DNA of 64,000 bases from positions 684,416 to 748,415 of the forward strand of contig NZ_VEFR01000002.1 in the NCBI RefSeq assembly GCF_007679035.1, in the 5' to 3' direction. Origin of the DNA: Agrococcus jejuensis. Lineage in GTDB: Bacteria > Actinomycetota > Actinomycetes > Actinomycetales > Microbacteriaceae. The position numbers and the translations under genes were made by a program. Of this stretch, positions 16,612 to 24,821 are shown one piece after another; positions within the stretch are counted from its first letter, which is position 1; the number at the start of each line of letters is the position of its first letter. The notes below the pieces were generated by a model. That model was not told where the DNA came from and searched no databases. It saw nothing but the letters and a program-made list of their open reading frames with translations.

Positions 16612-17550
16612 ATGAGCGAGCAGACGATGCAGGCGGTCGTGTACGACGAGTTCGGCGGCCCCGAGCGGCTCGCGCTGCGCGAGGTCGCGGCGCCGACGCC
16701 GGGGCCGGGCGAGGTGCGCATCCGCGTGCGGCGCGCCGGCGTGAACCCCGTGGACTGGAAGGTGCTGTCGGGCGGGCTGCGAGGCCTCATGCCCCACGTG
16801 CTGCCGATCGTGCCGGGCTGGGACGTCGCGGGCGTCGTCGATGCGCTCGGGCCCGACGTGCCCGAGCTCGAGGTCGGCGACGAGGTGCTGTCGTACGCGC
16901 GCAAGGACTGGGTGCAGCAGGGCACGTTCGCCGAGCTCGTGACCGTGCGCGTCGTCGACGTCGCCCGCAAGCCCGCTGCGCTGTCGTGGGATGCGGCGGG
17001 CGCGCTGCCGCTCGCGGGCCTCACGGCCGAGCGCGTGCTCGACGCCGCGGGCGTGAGCCGCGGCAGCACGGTGCTCGTGCACGCCGCCTCAGGTGGCGTC
17101 GGCACGCTCGCGGTGCAGCTCGCACGGCTGCGCGGCGCCCGCGTGATCGGCACGGCCTCGCCGTCGGGCCACGATCGCCTGCGTGCGCTGGGTGCCGAGC
17201 CCGTCGCGTACGGCGACGGCCTCGTCGACGCCGTGCGTGCGCTCGCGCCCGAGGGCGTCGACGCCGTCGTCGACCTCGTGGGCGGCGTCATGGAGCAGAC
17301 CCTGGCGGTGCTCGCCGAGGGCGGGCAGCACGCGTCGATCGCCGACCATGCCGCGGGCGAGCACGGCGGCCGCTGGGTGTGGGTGCGCCCCGACGGTCCG
17401 CGGCTCGAGGCCCTCGCGCAGCGCGTCGCCGACGGCGAGCTCGACGTCGAGATCGCGGGAACGTTCCCGCTCGCCGACGTCGCGGGCGCCTTCGAGCAGA
17501 GCATGTCGGGCACGACGCGCGGCAAGCTCGTCATCCACGTCGCCGACTGA
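16612..17550 (+). CDS. Zinc-independent NADP-dependent oxidoreductase (quinone oxidoreductase-like MDR)
   Basis: Medium-chain dehydrogenase/reductase of 312 residues. The N-terminal GroES-like part contains YDEFGGPERLALREV and AGVNPVDWKVLSG; the Rossmann part contains VLVHAASGGVGTLAVQLARL and an RVIGTASPSGHDRLRALGA segment. Zinc-ligand cysteines are absent, which places it with quinone oxidoreductase/enoyl reductase-like members using NADPH. I chose ATG 16612 (MSEQTMQAVVYDEF), since homologous sequence begins there; the open frame runs further upstream. It is monocistronic and convergent with the hydrolase gene at 17561. The substrate is unknown. Confidence 0.9.
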   Translation: MSEQTMQAVVYDEFGGPERLALREVAAPTPGPGEVRIRVRRAGVNPVDWKVLSGGLRGLMPHVLPIVPGWDVAGVVDALGPDVPELEVGDEVLSYARKDWVQQGTFAELVTVRVVDVARKPAALSWDAAGALPLAGLTAERVLDAAGVSRGSTVLVHAASGGVGTLAVQLARLRGARVIGTASPSGHDRLRALGAEPVAYGDGLVDAVRALAPEGVDAVVDLVGGVMEQTLAVLAEGGQHASIADHAAGEHGGRWVWVRPDGPRLEALAQRVADGELDVEIAGTFPLADVAGAFEQSMSGTTRGKLVIHVAD

Positions 17551-17560
17551 GCCGGGCGGC

Positions 17561-19042
17561 TCACCGCTGCACGTCCCAGCCGGCCGACTCCAGCTCGACC
17601 GGCCCGACCTGCGCGCCCTCGACGGGCGCCCAGACGGCGTCGACGACGTCGTCGCCGAGCGCGTCGAGCTGCTGCGCGGTCGCCCAGTAGGCCTCGGGGT
17701 AGTGGCCGCCGACCATCAGGTCGGAGAGCGGCTGCCCGGCGTCGTCGTAGCGCCGGGTCTCGATGGCATCGAGGTCGGGGGATCCCTCGAGCACGAGCCG
17801 GTCGTCGACGTGCGGTCCGCCCAGTGCGGCGACGACGTCGGAGTCGTTCTGCACCGCGACGGCCGTCGTGCCCTCCGGCACCGCCATGGCACCGACGGGA
17901 CCGGCGAAGGTCACGACCGACTGCACGCGCACGCCGGCACCGAGCGCAGCACCCGCCACGGCCGCGCCGCCCTGCGAGTAGCCGAACATCTGCACGACGT
18001 CGCCGTCGGCGACGCCCGCCGCCTCCATCGCCTGCAGCACGGCGTCGGCGCTGCCGAACGTGTCGCCGCCGGCGACGTTCATCGCGTTCTCGACGTTCGA
18101 GGTCATGTCGTAGGCGGTGTCGGGATCGTCGAACGCGAACGACTCGGTGCCGCCCGCGAACACCTGCACCACGACGGTGCCGTCGGCGAGCTCGTAGCGG
18201 TCGATCTCGACGTTCGACTGCATCGACTGGATGCGGGCGAACGCGTCCGAGTACGACGCGACGGGCGCCTGGCCGGGCGCGGCGCCCGTCGCCCCGCGCT
18301 CGATGGCGACGGGCGTGGACCCGGGCAGACGGGGCGGATGGCCGGTGAGCAGGAGGCCGAGCACCGTCGCGACCATCGCGCCGGCGCCGAGCGCCCGGTC
18401 GTCGTCGACGAGCGATCCGGGCAGCAGCGCGAACCCCGCGCCGACGTCGTCGAGCTGCGCCATCGCGAGGCGCACTGCGTCGACGAACGCGGGATGGTTC
18501 AGCAGGTCGGCCCCGTGCTGCTGCACGAGCGCCTGCAGCCCGTGCAGCAGGGGTGCTGCGAGCCTGCCTGCCGCGTCGACCGCGGCGCCGGCCATCGAGA
18601 GCACGTGGGGATTCCGCGCCGCGAGTGCCAGCAGCGGCATGAGCAGCATGCCTGCGCCGACCGCGGCGATGCCGACGCCGCCGACCGCGGCGGTCACGAA
18701 GGCGCGCGTCGCGACGCCGAGCCCGACCGACAGCCGGTCGGCCGCCCAGTCGACGGCGCCGCGCACGACGGCGTCGGTGGTCTGGTAGCTCCAGCCTGCG
18801 AGGTCGACGGCGAGTCCGAGCCGATCGAGGTCGGCGATCGCGAGCCCGCACGCGACCTCCGCGTCGTCGGCGAGCGCCTGCACGCCGGCGACGACCGCGG
18901 CGTCGTCCGCCGACAGCGCGGCGGCGCTCGGCCAGGTGCGCGTGCGCAGTCGCGACTGCGCACGCTCGAGCTCGTCGCGCGCATCCGCGAGCCCCGAGCG
19001 CACGACGGCCGCGGCATCCGGGCTCCAGCCGACGACGCTCAC
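17561..19042 (-). CDS. Alpha/beta hydrolase-like protein with WXG-associated helical N-terminus
   Basis: 493 residues in three parts: an N-terminal helical region of about 100 residues, a hydrophobic stretch at 112-141 that may span or insert in the membrane, and a C-terminal alpha/beta hydrolase region with nucleophile elbow GYSQGG (Ser356) and possible His in MVGGHYPEAYW. Start is GTG at 19042, overlapping the upstream small gene by four bases. That neighbour is a 90-residue WXG100-like protein, so this may be an exported or surface hydrolase paired with an ESX-type helper. I do not recognise a precise family or substrate. The hydrolase fold is a confident call; secretion is inference. Confidence 0.7.
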   Translation of the reverse strand: MSVVGWSPDAAAVVRSGLADARDELERAQSRLRTRTWPSAAALSADDAAVVAGVQALADDAEVACGLAIADLDRLGLAVDLAGWSYQTTDAVVRGAVDWAADRLSVGLGVATRAFVTAAVGGVGIAAVGAGMLLMPLLALAARNPHVLSMAGAAVDAAGRLAAPLLHGLQALVQQHGADLLNHPAFVDAVRLAMAQLDDVGAGFALLPGSLVDDDRALGAGAMVATVLGLLLTGHPPRLPGSTPVAIERGATGAAPGQAPVASYSDAFARIQSMQSNVEIDRYELADGTVVVQVFAGGTESFAFDDPDTAYDMTSNVENAMNVAGGDTFGSADAVLQAMEAAGVADGDVVQMFGYSQGGAAVAGAALGAGVRVQSVVTFAGPVGAMAVPEGTTAVAVQNDSDVVAALGGPHVDDRLVLEGSPDLDAIETRRYDDAGQPLSDLMVGGHYPEAYWATAQQLDALGDDVVDAVWAPVEGAQVGPVELESAGWDVQR

Positions 19043-19311
19043 GGGATCGCTCGATCGAGCAGCGGCACCGCCTGATCGAGATCGGCGTGGATGCCCTCGA
19101 CCCCGACGCCCAGGCGACGCAGCGCGTCGCGCAGCGACTGCGAGGCGGGGCCGAACCAGTCGAGGGTGGTCGAGGGCACGTCGGCGACGGCGGCGAGCGT
19201 GGCGCTGCGGGCCGCGACGAGGTCGCCGCGCAGGTCGAGCAGCGACGCCCGTGCAGCGGCGCGCACGATCGCGATCGTCGGATCGTCGTCGGGCATCAGC
19301 GGGATCTGCAT
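19039..19311 (-). CDS. WXG100-like small helical protein
   Basis: 90-residue protein predicted to form two helices broken by a turn, with Trp52-Phe53-Gly54 placed almost exactly in the middle, as in WXG100 (EsxA/B-type) proteins. Helix 1 covers about 13-45 and helix 2 about 56-88. Length, motif position and lack of a signal peptide all fit the superfamily, although sequence similarity to classical EsxA cannot be judged by eye. The ATG is at 19311; its stop overlaps the GTG of the hydrolase gene, so the two are co-translated. No ESX secretion machinery is in the window. It could instead be a dedicated chaperone for the hydrolase. Confidence 0.6.
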   Translation of the reverse strand: MQIPLMPDDDPTIAIVRAAARASLLDLRGDLVAARSATLAAVADVPSTTLDWFGPASQSLRDALRRLGVGVEGIHADLDQAVPLLDRAIP

Positions 19312-19425
19312 GGCAGGCACCCTGCACCGCGCCACCCGCGAGACGACCCCGCCTGCATGCCGCCTGTGGATGGATGCCGCGCACTCCCGTCTGTGGAGGA
19401 TCCTTGCCATGATGTGCTCGTGACC

Positions 19426-19944
19426 ATGGACCGCGCGTTCCTCGACGCGTCGCGGTTCCGCATCTGCTTCGTGTGCACCGGCAACATCTGCCGATCGCCC
19501 ATGGCATCCGCGGTGCTGCGGCGGCTCGCCGACGAGCACGGCGTCGCCGATCGCGTGCTGGTCACGAGCGCGGGCGTCAGCGACTACCACGTGGGCGAGA
19601 CGGCCGACGAGCGCACGATCGCGGCGCTCGAGCGCTCGGGGTATCCCGCATCCGACCACCGCGCGAAGCACTTCACGCGCAAGTGGTTCGACGGCTTCGA
19701 CCTCGTGATCGCGCTCGACCGCGGCCAGGAGCGCGTGCTGAAGCAGCTCGCGCGCGACGACGAGGCGCGCTCGAAGGTGCGCCTGCTCATGGCGTTCGAG
19801 CCCGACCCGCCGACGCTCGACGTGCCGGATCCGTACTACTCCGAGCCCGAGACGTTCGATGCGGTGCTCGCGCAGATCGAGTCGGCCTGCCGCCGCCTGT
19901 TCCGCCAGATCCACCCGGTGCTCGCGGCATCGCGCCGCGGCTGA
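19426..19944 (+). CDS. Low-molecular-weight protein tyrosine phosphatase
   Basis: Cytoplasmic Cys-based phosphatase, 172 residues. The P-loop VCTGNICRSPMA follows the first strand (ICFVCTGN), and the general-acid region DVPDPYYSEPETFD gives the DP motif of the family. Both catalytic Cys and Arg are present. ATG 19426 is preferred; GTG at 19420 is in frame two codons earlier. It is divergent from the WXG100-like gene (114 bases between). Actinobacterial members dephosphorylate tyrosine on kinases or host/self proteins; the target is unknown. Confidence 0.94.
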   Translation: MDRAFLDASRFRICFVCTGNICRSPMASAVLRRLADEHGVADRVLVTSAGVSDYHVGETADERTIAALERSGYPASDHRAKHFTRKWFDGFDLVIALDRGQERVLKQLARDDEARSKVRLLMAFEPDPPTLDVPDPYYSEPETFDAVLAQIESACRRLFRQIHPVLAASRRG

Positions 19945-19959
19945 GCCCGCACGACGCGA

Positions 19960-20499
19960 TCAGCTCGCGCGACCGCGCGCCCGATGCCTGCGCACGCCGT
20001 CCCGGTTCGCGCAGCGCACCGAGCAGTAGCGCTGCCGCCCGTTGCGGGTGACGTCGACCACGACGTTCGCGCAGTGGTCGCCGGGCGCGAGCCCGGCGGC
20101 GCACCGTGCGAGCCGATGCATGCCGCGCGTGGTCACGTGCAGCGCGGTGCCGACCGCGATCACGGCGCGCAGCACCTGCGGCAGTCGCTGGTCGTCGTCG
20201 CGGTAGTGCAGGTGCCAGTCGCCGTCGTGGTCGGTGAGCCGCGGGTAGGCGGTCGCGGCCGCCATCTGGGCGTTGAGCAGCGCGGCGCGCGCGTCGGGCG
20301 TCGGTGCGTCGACGACGGCGAGCCACGCGTCGACGACCTCGCGGGTGCTGGCGTGGTCGGTGGATGCCGCGGGTGCGTAGACGGCGGTCATGCCGTGCTC
20401 GTACGTGCGGGCGACGATGCCGTCGCGGTCGGCCGGCCAGTCGTTGGCGAGCGATGCCGCGAGCTGCACCGCGTACTCGCCGTAAGGGTTGAGTTGCAC
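19960..20499 (-). CDS. CGNR-type zinc-finger protein (ABATE-like)
   Basis: 179 residues: an N-terminal alpha-helical ABATE-like domain (LNPYGEYAVQLAASLAN, typical opening) and a C-terminal treble-clef-type zinc finger. The finger reads HCANVVVD...RYCSVRCANRDGVRRHR, so three Cys and His/Cys ligands are present, but the family's CGNR signature is CANR here. Such proteins are thought to be DNA-binding transcription regulators with a ligand- or stress-sensing N-domain. Start is GTG 20499; it is only 26 bases from the divergent ATG at 20526, so the promoters must overlap. Confidence 0.85.
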   Translation of the reverse strand: MQLNPYGEYAVQLAASLANDWPADRDGIVARTYEHGMTAVYAPAASTDHASTREVVDAWLAVVDAPTPDARAALLNAQMAAATAYPRLTDHDGDWHLHYRDDDQRLPQVLRAVIAVGTALHVTTRGMHRLARCAAGLAPGDHCANVVVDVTRNGRQRYCSVRCANRDGVRRHRARGRAS

Positions 20500-20525
20500 A
20501 ACGGCATTACACCACGCTCGGAGCC

Positions 20526-20729
20526 ATGGCCTCCAGCACCCTCGAGCAGCATCCGCAGACCCGCCCGATCGCCGTGCACGAGCACGGCTGGGCGACCGAG
20601 TCGCGGCACGTGACGAGCGAGGGCATCGTGCGCTACGTGCGCTGCACCGCGTGCGGCAGCCGCCGCGTCGACGTCGAGCGCGCACCGATCGGGCCGCCCG
20701 AGCCGGCGAGCGCCGTCGTCGGCCGCTGA
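20526..20729 (+). CDS. Small conserved hypothetical protein, single CxxC
   Basis: 67 residues, rich in charged residues. Core motif is HGWATESRH...EGIVRYVRCTACGSRRVDV, with one CTAC pair that could bind metal as a dimer or be redox active. Similar short proteins recur in Microbacteriaceae as far as I can recall, but no function is assigned. It is divergent from the CGNR zinc-finger gene with a 26-base gap and lies 91 bases before purB on the same strand. Confidence 0.6.
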   Translation: MASSTLEQHPQTRPIAVHEHGWATESRHVTSEGIVRYVRCTACGSRRVDVERAPIGPPEPASAVVGR

Positions 20730-20820
20730 CGCCTCGCCTCGCGGCATCGACGACCTCGGTGGGATGATGGAGCACGTCCGCGCGCGCGAGCGCGACGAGC
20801 ATCCCCACCGACAGGACGTC

Positions 20821-22200
20821 ATGACGCTTCCCCCGCAGCCCGTCTCCCCGCTCGACGGCCGCTACCGCACCCAGGTCGGCGCGATCGGCGAGCACCTGTC
20901 GGAGGCGGCGCTCAACCGGGCCCGCGTGCACGTCGAGGTCGAGTGGCTGATCTTCTGCGCCGAGCGCGGCCTCTTCTCGACGCCCGCGATCGGCGAGGCG
21001 GATGCCGCCTCCCTGCGCGAGTGGGCAGCGGGCTTCGGCCAGGCCGAGATCGACTGGCTCGCCGCCAAGGAGGCCGTGACCCGCCACGACGTGAAGGCCG
21101 TCGAGTACCTCGTGCGCGACCGCCTGCACACCCAGGGCCTCGACGCCCTCGCCGAGGCGACGCACATCGCCTGCACCAGCGAGGACGTCAACAACCTCTC
21201 GTACGCGCTCACGATCCGCGACGCGGTGCACGAGGTGTGGATGCCCGCGCTGCGCGAGGTGATCGGCCGCCTGTCGGGCCTGGCCGTCGAGCACCGCGAC
21301 CTGCCCATGCTCGCCCACACGCACGGCCAGCCGGCGACCCCGACGACGCTCGGCAAGGAGATGGCCGTGTTCGCCTGGCGCCTCGAGCGCGTCGCGGGCC
21401 AGATCGAGGACGTCGAGGTGCTCGGCAAGTTCGCCGGCGCCACCGGCACGTTCTCGGCGCACGTCGTCGCCGACCCCCAGGCCGACTGGCCGAACCTCGC
21501 CAAGGAGTTCGTCGCGGGCCTCGGCCTCACGTGGAACCCGCTCACGACGCAGATCGAGAGCCACGACTGGCAGGCGGAGCTGTTCCAGCGCATCAGCCAT
21601 GCGGGCCGCATCCTGCACAACCTCGCGACCGACGTGTGGACGTACATCATGATGGGCTACTTCACGCAGATCCCCGTCGAGGGTGCGACGGGCTCGTCGA
21701 CCATGCCGCACAAGATCAACCCCATCCGCTTCGAGAACGCGGAGTCGAACCTCGAGATCGCGAGCGCGCTGCTCGAGTCGCTCGCGGCGACGCTCGTGAC
21801 GAGCCGCCTGCAGCGCGACCTCACCGACTCGTCGACGCAGCGCAACGTGGGCGTCGCGCTCGGTCACTCGCTGCTCGCGCTCGACAACCTGCGCAAGGGC
21901 CTCGGCGAGATCGCGGTCTCCGAGACGCGCCTCGCCGCCGACCTCGACGGCAACTGGGAGGTGCTCGCCGAGGCGATCCAGACCGTCATCCGCGCCGAGG
22001 TGCTCGCGGGCACGTCGTCGATCGAGGATCCGTACGCGCAGCTGAAGGGCCTCACGCGCGGTCACCGCGTCGGCAAGGCCGAGCTCGCGGCGTTCGTCGA
22101 CGGCCTGGACATCTCGGATGCGGCGAAGGAGCGCCTGAAGGCCCTCACCCCGCACACGTACGTCGGCCTGGCGCCCGAGCTCACCGACCTCGCGCCGTGA
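20821..22200 (+). CDS. purB: Adenylosuccinate lyase
   Basis: Cleaves SAICAR to AICAR and adenylosuccinate to AMP, both with fumarate release, in purine synthesis. 459 residues. Evidence: N-terminal SPLDGRYRTQV, catalytic His region HTHGQPATPTTLGKE and the fumarase/aspartase signature GSSTMPHKINP. The length equals the E. coli-type enzyme rather than the shorter B. subtilis type. The ATG at 20821 is preceded by AGGA at seven bases; a longer reading from 20764 has no conserved sequence. A GNAT gene follows after ten bases and is probably co-transcribed. Confidence 0.97.
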   Translation: MTLPPQPVSPLDGRYRTQVGAIGEHLSEAALNRARVHVEVEWLIFCAERGLFSTPAIGEADAASLREWAAGFGQAEIDWLAAKEAVTRHDVKAVEYLVRDRLHTQGLDALAEATHIACTSEDVNNLSYALTIRDAVHEVWMPALREVIGRLSGLAVEHRDLPMLAHTHGQPATPTTLGKEMAVFAWRLERVAGQIEDVEVLGKFAGATGTFSAHVVADPQADWPNLAKEFVAGLGLTWNPLTTQIESHDWQAELFQRISHAGRILHNLATDVWTYIMMGYFTQIPVEGATGSSTMPHKINPIRFENAESNLEIASALLESLAATLVTSRLQRDLTDSSTQRNVGVALGHSLLALDNLRKGLGEIAVSETRLAADLDGNWEVLAEAIQTVIRAEVLAGTSSIEDPYAQLKGLTRGHRVGKAELAAFVDGLDISDAAKERLKALTPHTYVGLAPELTDLAP

Positions 22201-22210
22201 CCTGCAGCGC

Positions 22211-22792
22211 GTGACGGGTCGCGAGCGGGCCGAGCGCCTGCGCATCGTCGGCGAGCGCTGCGTGCTGCGCGACTGGGCGCTCGGCGACGCCGAGCCGCTG
22301 CGGGCGCTGCTCGACCCGCGCGCGTCGTGGCACGACACGAACGGCCCCTACTTCGGGCGTCCGAGCGCCGAGGACATGGCGCGCGTGCGCGACGGCTACC
22401 TCGCGCTCGCCGCCATGCCCGCCGACCAGGTGCCGATGCCGCGGGCGTCGCTCGCGATCGCCGACCCCGTCAGCGACGCGGTGCTCGGCTGCGTCTCCTG
22501 GTACTGGGAGAGCCGCGACACCGACTGGCGCCGCATCGGCATCGTGCTCTACGACTCGGCGGCGCGCGGTCGCGGCATCGGCCGCGAGGCCCTCGCGCTG
22601 TGGACCGACCACCTCTTCGCCGTCACGGACGCGCTGAGGCTCGACCTCGCGACCTACTCCGGCAACGTCGGCATGCAGCGCGCCGCCGAGGCGGCGGGCT
22701 TCACGCTCGAGGCGCGGATGCGGCAGGCCCGCCGATGGTCGGGCGGCGTGCACGACGCCCTCGTGTACGGCGTGCTGCGCGAGGAGCGCTGA
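22211..22792 (+). CDS. GNAT-family N-acetyltransferase
   Basis: 193-residue acyl-CoA-dependent N-acetyltransferase resembling the RimJ/RimL branch. Motif A reads IGIVLYDSAARGRGIGREALALW (R-G-x-G-I-G acetyl-CoA loop), followed by the beta-bulge segment LDLATYSGNVGMQRAAEAAGF with the conserved Asn. The start is GTG 22211, ten bases after purB. The substrate is not indicated; ribosomal protein or small amines are typical for this branch. Confidence 0.9.
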   Translation: MTGRERAERLRIVGERCVLRDWALGDAEPLRALLDPRASWHDTNGPYFGRPSAEDMARVRDGYLALAAMPADQVPMPRASLAIADPVSDAVLGCVSWYWESRDTDWRRIGIVLYDSAARGRGIGREALALWTDHLFAVTDALRLDLATYSGNVGMQRAAEAAGFTLEARMRQARRWSGGVHDALVYGVLREER

Positions 22793-22796
22793 GCCT

Positions 22797-23258
22797 TCAG
22801 CGCAGGTGATCGATCGCGATCGACGACCTCGCCCACCACGGTGCCGTGATCGAGACCTCGCTCGTCCACGCGGGGTCGAATCCGTGGATCCACGCGAACG
22901 TCGCGATGGCCGCGAGGACCGGGACGACGATCGCGGCCATCTCGCACGAGGGCGCCAGCCAGGCGAGGCGGCCTCGCACCTCGCGAGTGGCCCACGCCAG
23001 GATGAGCGACGCGAGCACGATCACCACGATGAGCGGCGACGGGCCGAGCTCGATCGCGTAGGTGAGCGGCGCCTCGGTCGTGGGCTGCCCTTGCCCATCG
23101 CGCCACGAGCCGTCGGCCGCGACCGCCCCGATCGCGCCGACCATCGAGCCGCGCGCGACGGACCAGTAGCCGACGAGCATGACGACGCCGGTCGCGACGA
23201 GCCGGCGCGTCGGCAGCCGCCGCGCCGCGGTCGGTGCCTGCTGCGTGTCGGTGCTCAT
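22797..23258 (-). CDS. Hypothetical membrane protein
   Basis: 153 residues with three or four hydrophobic segments: about 21-45, 72-93, 101-120 (weak) and a C-terminal WW-containing amphipathic end. The N-terminus is cytoplasmic by the positive-inside rule (RRLPTRRL). A GAGAGGGA ribosome site stands before the ATG at 23258. I do not recognise the family. It is convergent with the GNAT gene, whose stop is five bases away. Confidence 0.65.
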   Translation of the reverse strand: MSTDTQQAPTAARRLPTRRLVATGVVMLVGYWSVARGSMVGAIGAVAADGSWRDGQGQPTTEAPLTYAIELGPSPLIVVIVLASLILAWATREVRGRLAWLAPSCEMAAIVVPVLAAIATFAWIHGFDPAWTSEVSITAPWWARSSIAIDHLR

Positions 23259-23313
23259 CCCGTTCCCTCTCGCCCCCTCCACCGTCGCATGCGCGACATC
23301 GGGGCACAAGCGG

Positions 23314-23973
23314 TCAGCGCGGGAGCGCCACCGAGAGCTGCGTGCCGGGCACCGGCTCGAGCGCGTAGCCGGCGAGCGCGTCGGCGCGGAGGCGGCGCTG
23401 CACGAGGACGCCGGGATCGGTGGAGGCCGCGACGCGGCCCTCGTCCGTGACGACGAGCGCGCCGGCGCCGGCGGCACGGAGCGCATCGCCGATCGCGCGT
23501 TCGAACTCCGGCACCGTGACGTCGGCGCCGACGACGCCCGCGAACGCGCCGTCGACCACGAGCGGCGCCGTGAACGTGAGCGTGGCCTGGTCGGTGCACA
23601 GCAGGTCGACGTAGGGGCCGGTCATGTGCGGCGCGGCGGTGTCGGCGGGCACGCGGTACCACTCGAGGTCCTCGTACGAGCGCACGTAGCCGCCGTCGGT
23701 CGCACCGGCGTCGAGCCTGCGCACGTCGCGGGCGACGCCGAGCGCCTGCCACCACGCCATGAGCGGCTGGCCGACGAGCCGCGGATCGACGACGAAGCCG
23801 CCGCCGAAGACGACGGTGCGCGCCGCGAGCTCTGCGCCCATGACCCGCTCGACGACCGTGAGGGCCGCCGCCGGGTCGAGCGCGACCGCGGCATCGCCCA
23901 GCGATCCCTGCAGCCTCGCGATGACCGCCTGTGCCTCGCCCACGACCTGCTGCACCGCATCCACTGCGCTCAT
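23314..23973 (-). CDS. Soluble Cache (PDC-type) sensor-domain protein
   Basis: 219 residues with no membrane segment or output domain: after a short helical N-terminus the protein is a single Cache/PDC-like sensory fold. Diagnostic parts are [24 protein letters not shown], the [34 protein letters not shown] signature split around the ligand strand, and [18 protein letters not shown]. Such domains bind small amines or acids outside the cell in chemoreceptors; here it is cytoplasmic. The ATG overlaps the stop of the GntR regulator by four bases, and the pair faces a polyamine-type ABC transporter. I infer it senses the transported substrate and modulates the regulator. Confidence 0.75.
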   Translation of the reverse strand: MSAVDAVQQVVGEAQAVIARLQGSLGDAAVALDPAAALTVVERVMGAELAARTVVFGGGFVVDPRLVGQPLMAWWQALGVARDVRRLDAGATDGGYVRSYEDLEWYRVPADTAAPHMTGPYVDLLCTDQATLTFTAPLVVDGAFAGVVGADVTVPEFERAIGDALRAAGAGALVVTDEGRVAASTDPGVLVQRRLRADALAGYALEPVPGTQLSVALPR

Positions 23974-24704
23974 GCGAGCCTCCGCTTCGCCTCGAGCAGC
24001 CACCGCACCGCGCGATCGCATGCTGCCTCGACCTCGGCGCGCGCCCGGTCGCCGTCGCCGTCGCGGATGGCCGCGACGAGCCGCTCGCCGCCGGCGTGCG
24101 CTGCCGCGCGCTCGTCCGGCTCGTGCAGCGACGCCCACAGCAGCGGGCCGTCGGCGTGCTGGAGGCGCACCTGCTCGCGCACGAGGCGCACGGATCGGCT
24201 GAGCGCGACGACCTGCAGGTGGAAGCCGCCGACGCCGCGGCGTGCTGCGAGCTCGTCGTCGAAGTCGATGCCGGCGAGGTCGCGCGCGAGGGCATCGGCC
24301 TCGAAGGCCGACGCCTCCTCGGCCGCGAGCACGGCACCCGTGCCGGCGATCGCGACGGCGTGCACCCCCAGGTCGGCGAGCTCGGCGCTCGACAGGCCGC
24401 GGATGCGTCGCTCCACGGCCTCGACGCGGTCGGCGTCGTCCATCGTCACGAACGAGCCGCCGCGGCGGCCGCGCTGCGTCGTCACGAGGTGACGGTCGCG
24501 CAGGTCGGCGAGCGCCTCGCGCACGGTCGCGGGCGCGACGCCGAAGCGCTCGGCGAGGCGCGACTCCGCGGGGAGGCGCTCGCCGGGATGCAGCATGCCC
24601 AGCACGATCGCCTCCTCGAGCCGTGCCGTGACGGCCTCGGCGCGACCGACCTCGTCGATCGGCGCGAAGACGGCGGAGCGCGCGAGCGTCGCTGGCTGCT
24701 CCAT
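23970..24704 (-). CDS. GntR-family (FadR/FCD-like) transcription regulator
   Basis: 244 residues: winged-helix domain at about 22-90 ([40 protein letters not shown]) and an all-helical C-terminal ligand-binding domain of FCD type with His/Asp residues suited to metal. It is divergent from the ABC transporter at 24822 and co-translated with the Cache protein. A perfect palindrome in the shared 117-base intergenic region is the probable operator. It likely represses the transporter and itself until polyamine or a related ligand is bound. Confidence 0.88.
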   Translation of the reverse strand: MEQPATLARSAVFAPIDEVGRAEAVTARLEEAIVLGMLHPGERLPAESRLAERFGVAPATVREALADLRDRHLVTTQRGRRGGSFVTMDDADRVEAVERRIRGLSSAELADLGVHAVAIAGTGAVLAAEEASAFEADALARDLAGIDFDDELAARRGVGGFHLQVVALSRSVRLVREQVRLQHADGPLLWASLHEPDERAAAHAGGERLVAAIRDGDGDRARAEVEAACDRAVRWLLEAKRRLA

Positions 24705-24751
24705 CCGGGTCCCCCGTCTCGGATTCGTGACGCAACCGTAACACCGCGGAC

Positions 24752-24767
24752 TTCCAAACCTTTGGAA
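24752..24767. promoter_or_regulatory. Palindromic operator, GntR/ABC transporter intergenic
   Basis: Perfect 7-bp arms TTCCAAA and TTTGGAA separated by CC, between the divergent gntR and potA-like starts. AAACC (24756-24760) can also pair with GGTTT (24773-24777), so a second site may overlap. Size and symmetry suit a dimeric winged-helix regulator. Confidence 0.6.
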
Positions 24768-24821
24768 ACAGAGGTTTTATGGGGCGCACGTCACAGCATC
24801 CGCACAGCCAAGGAGGCGCGC

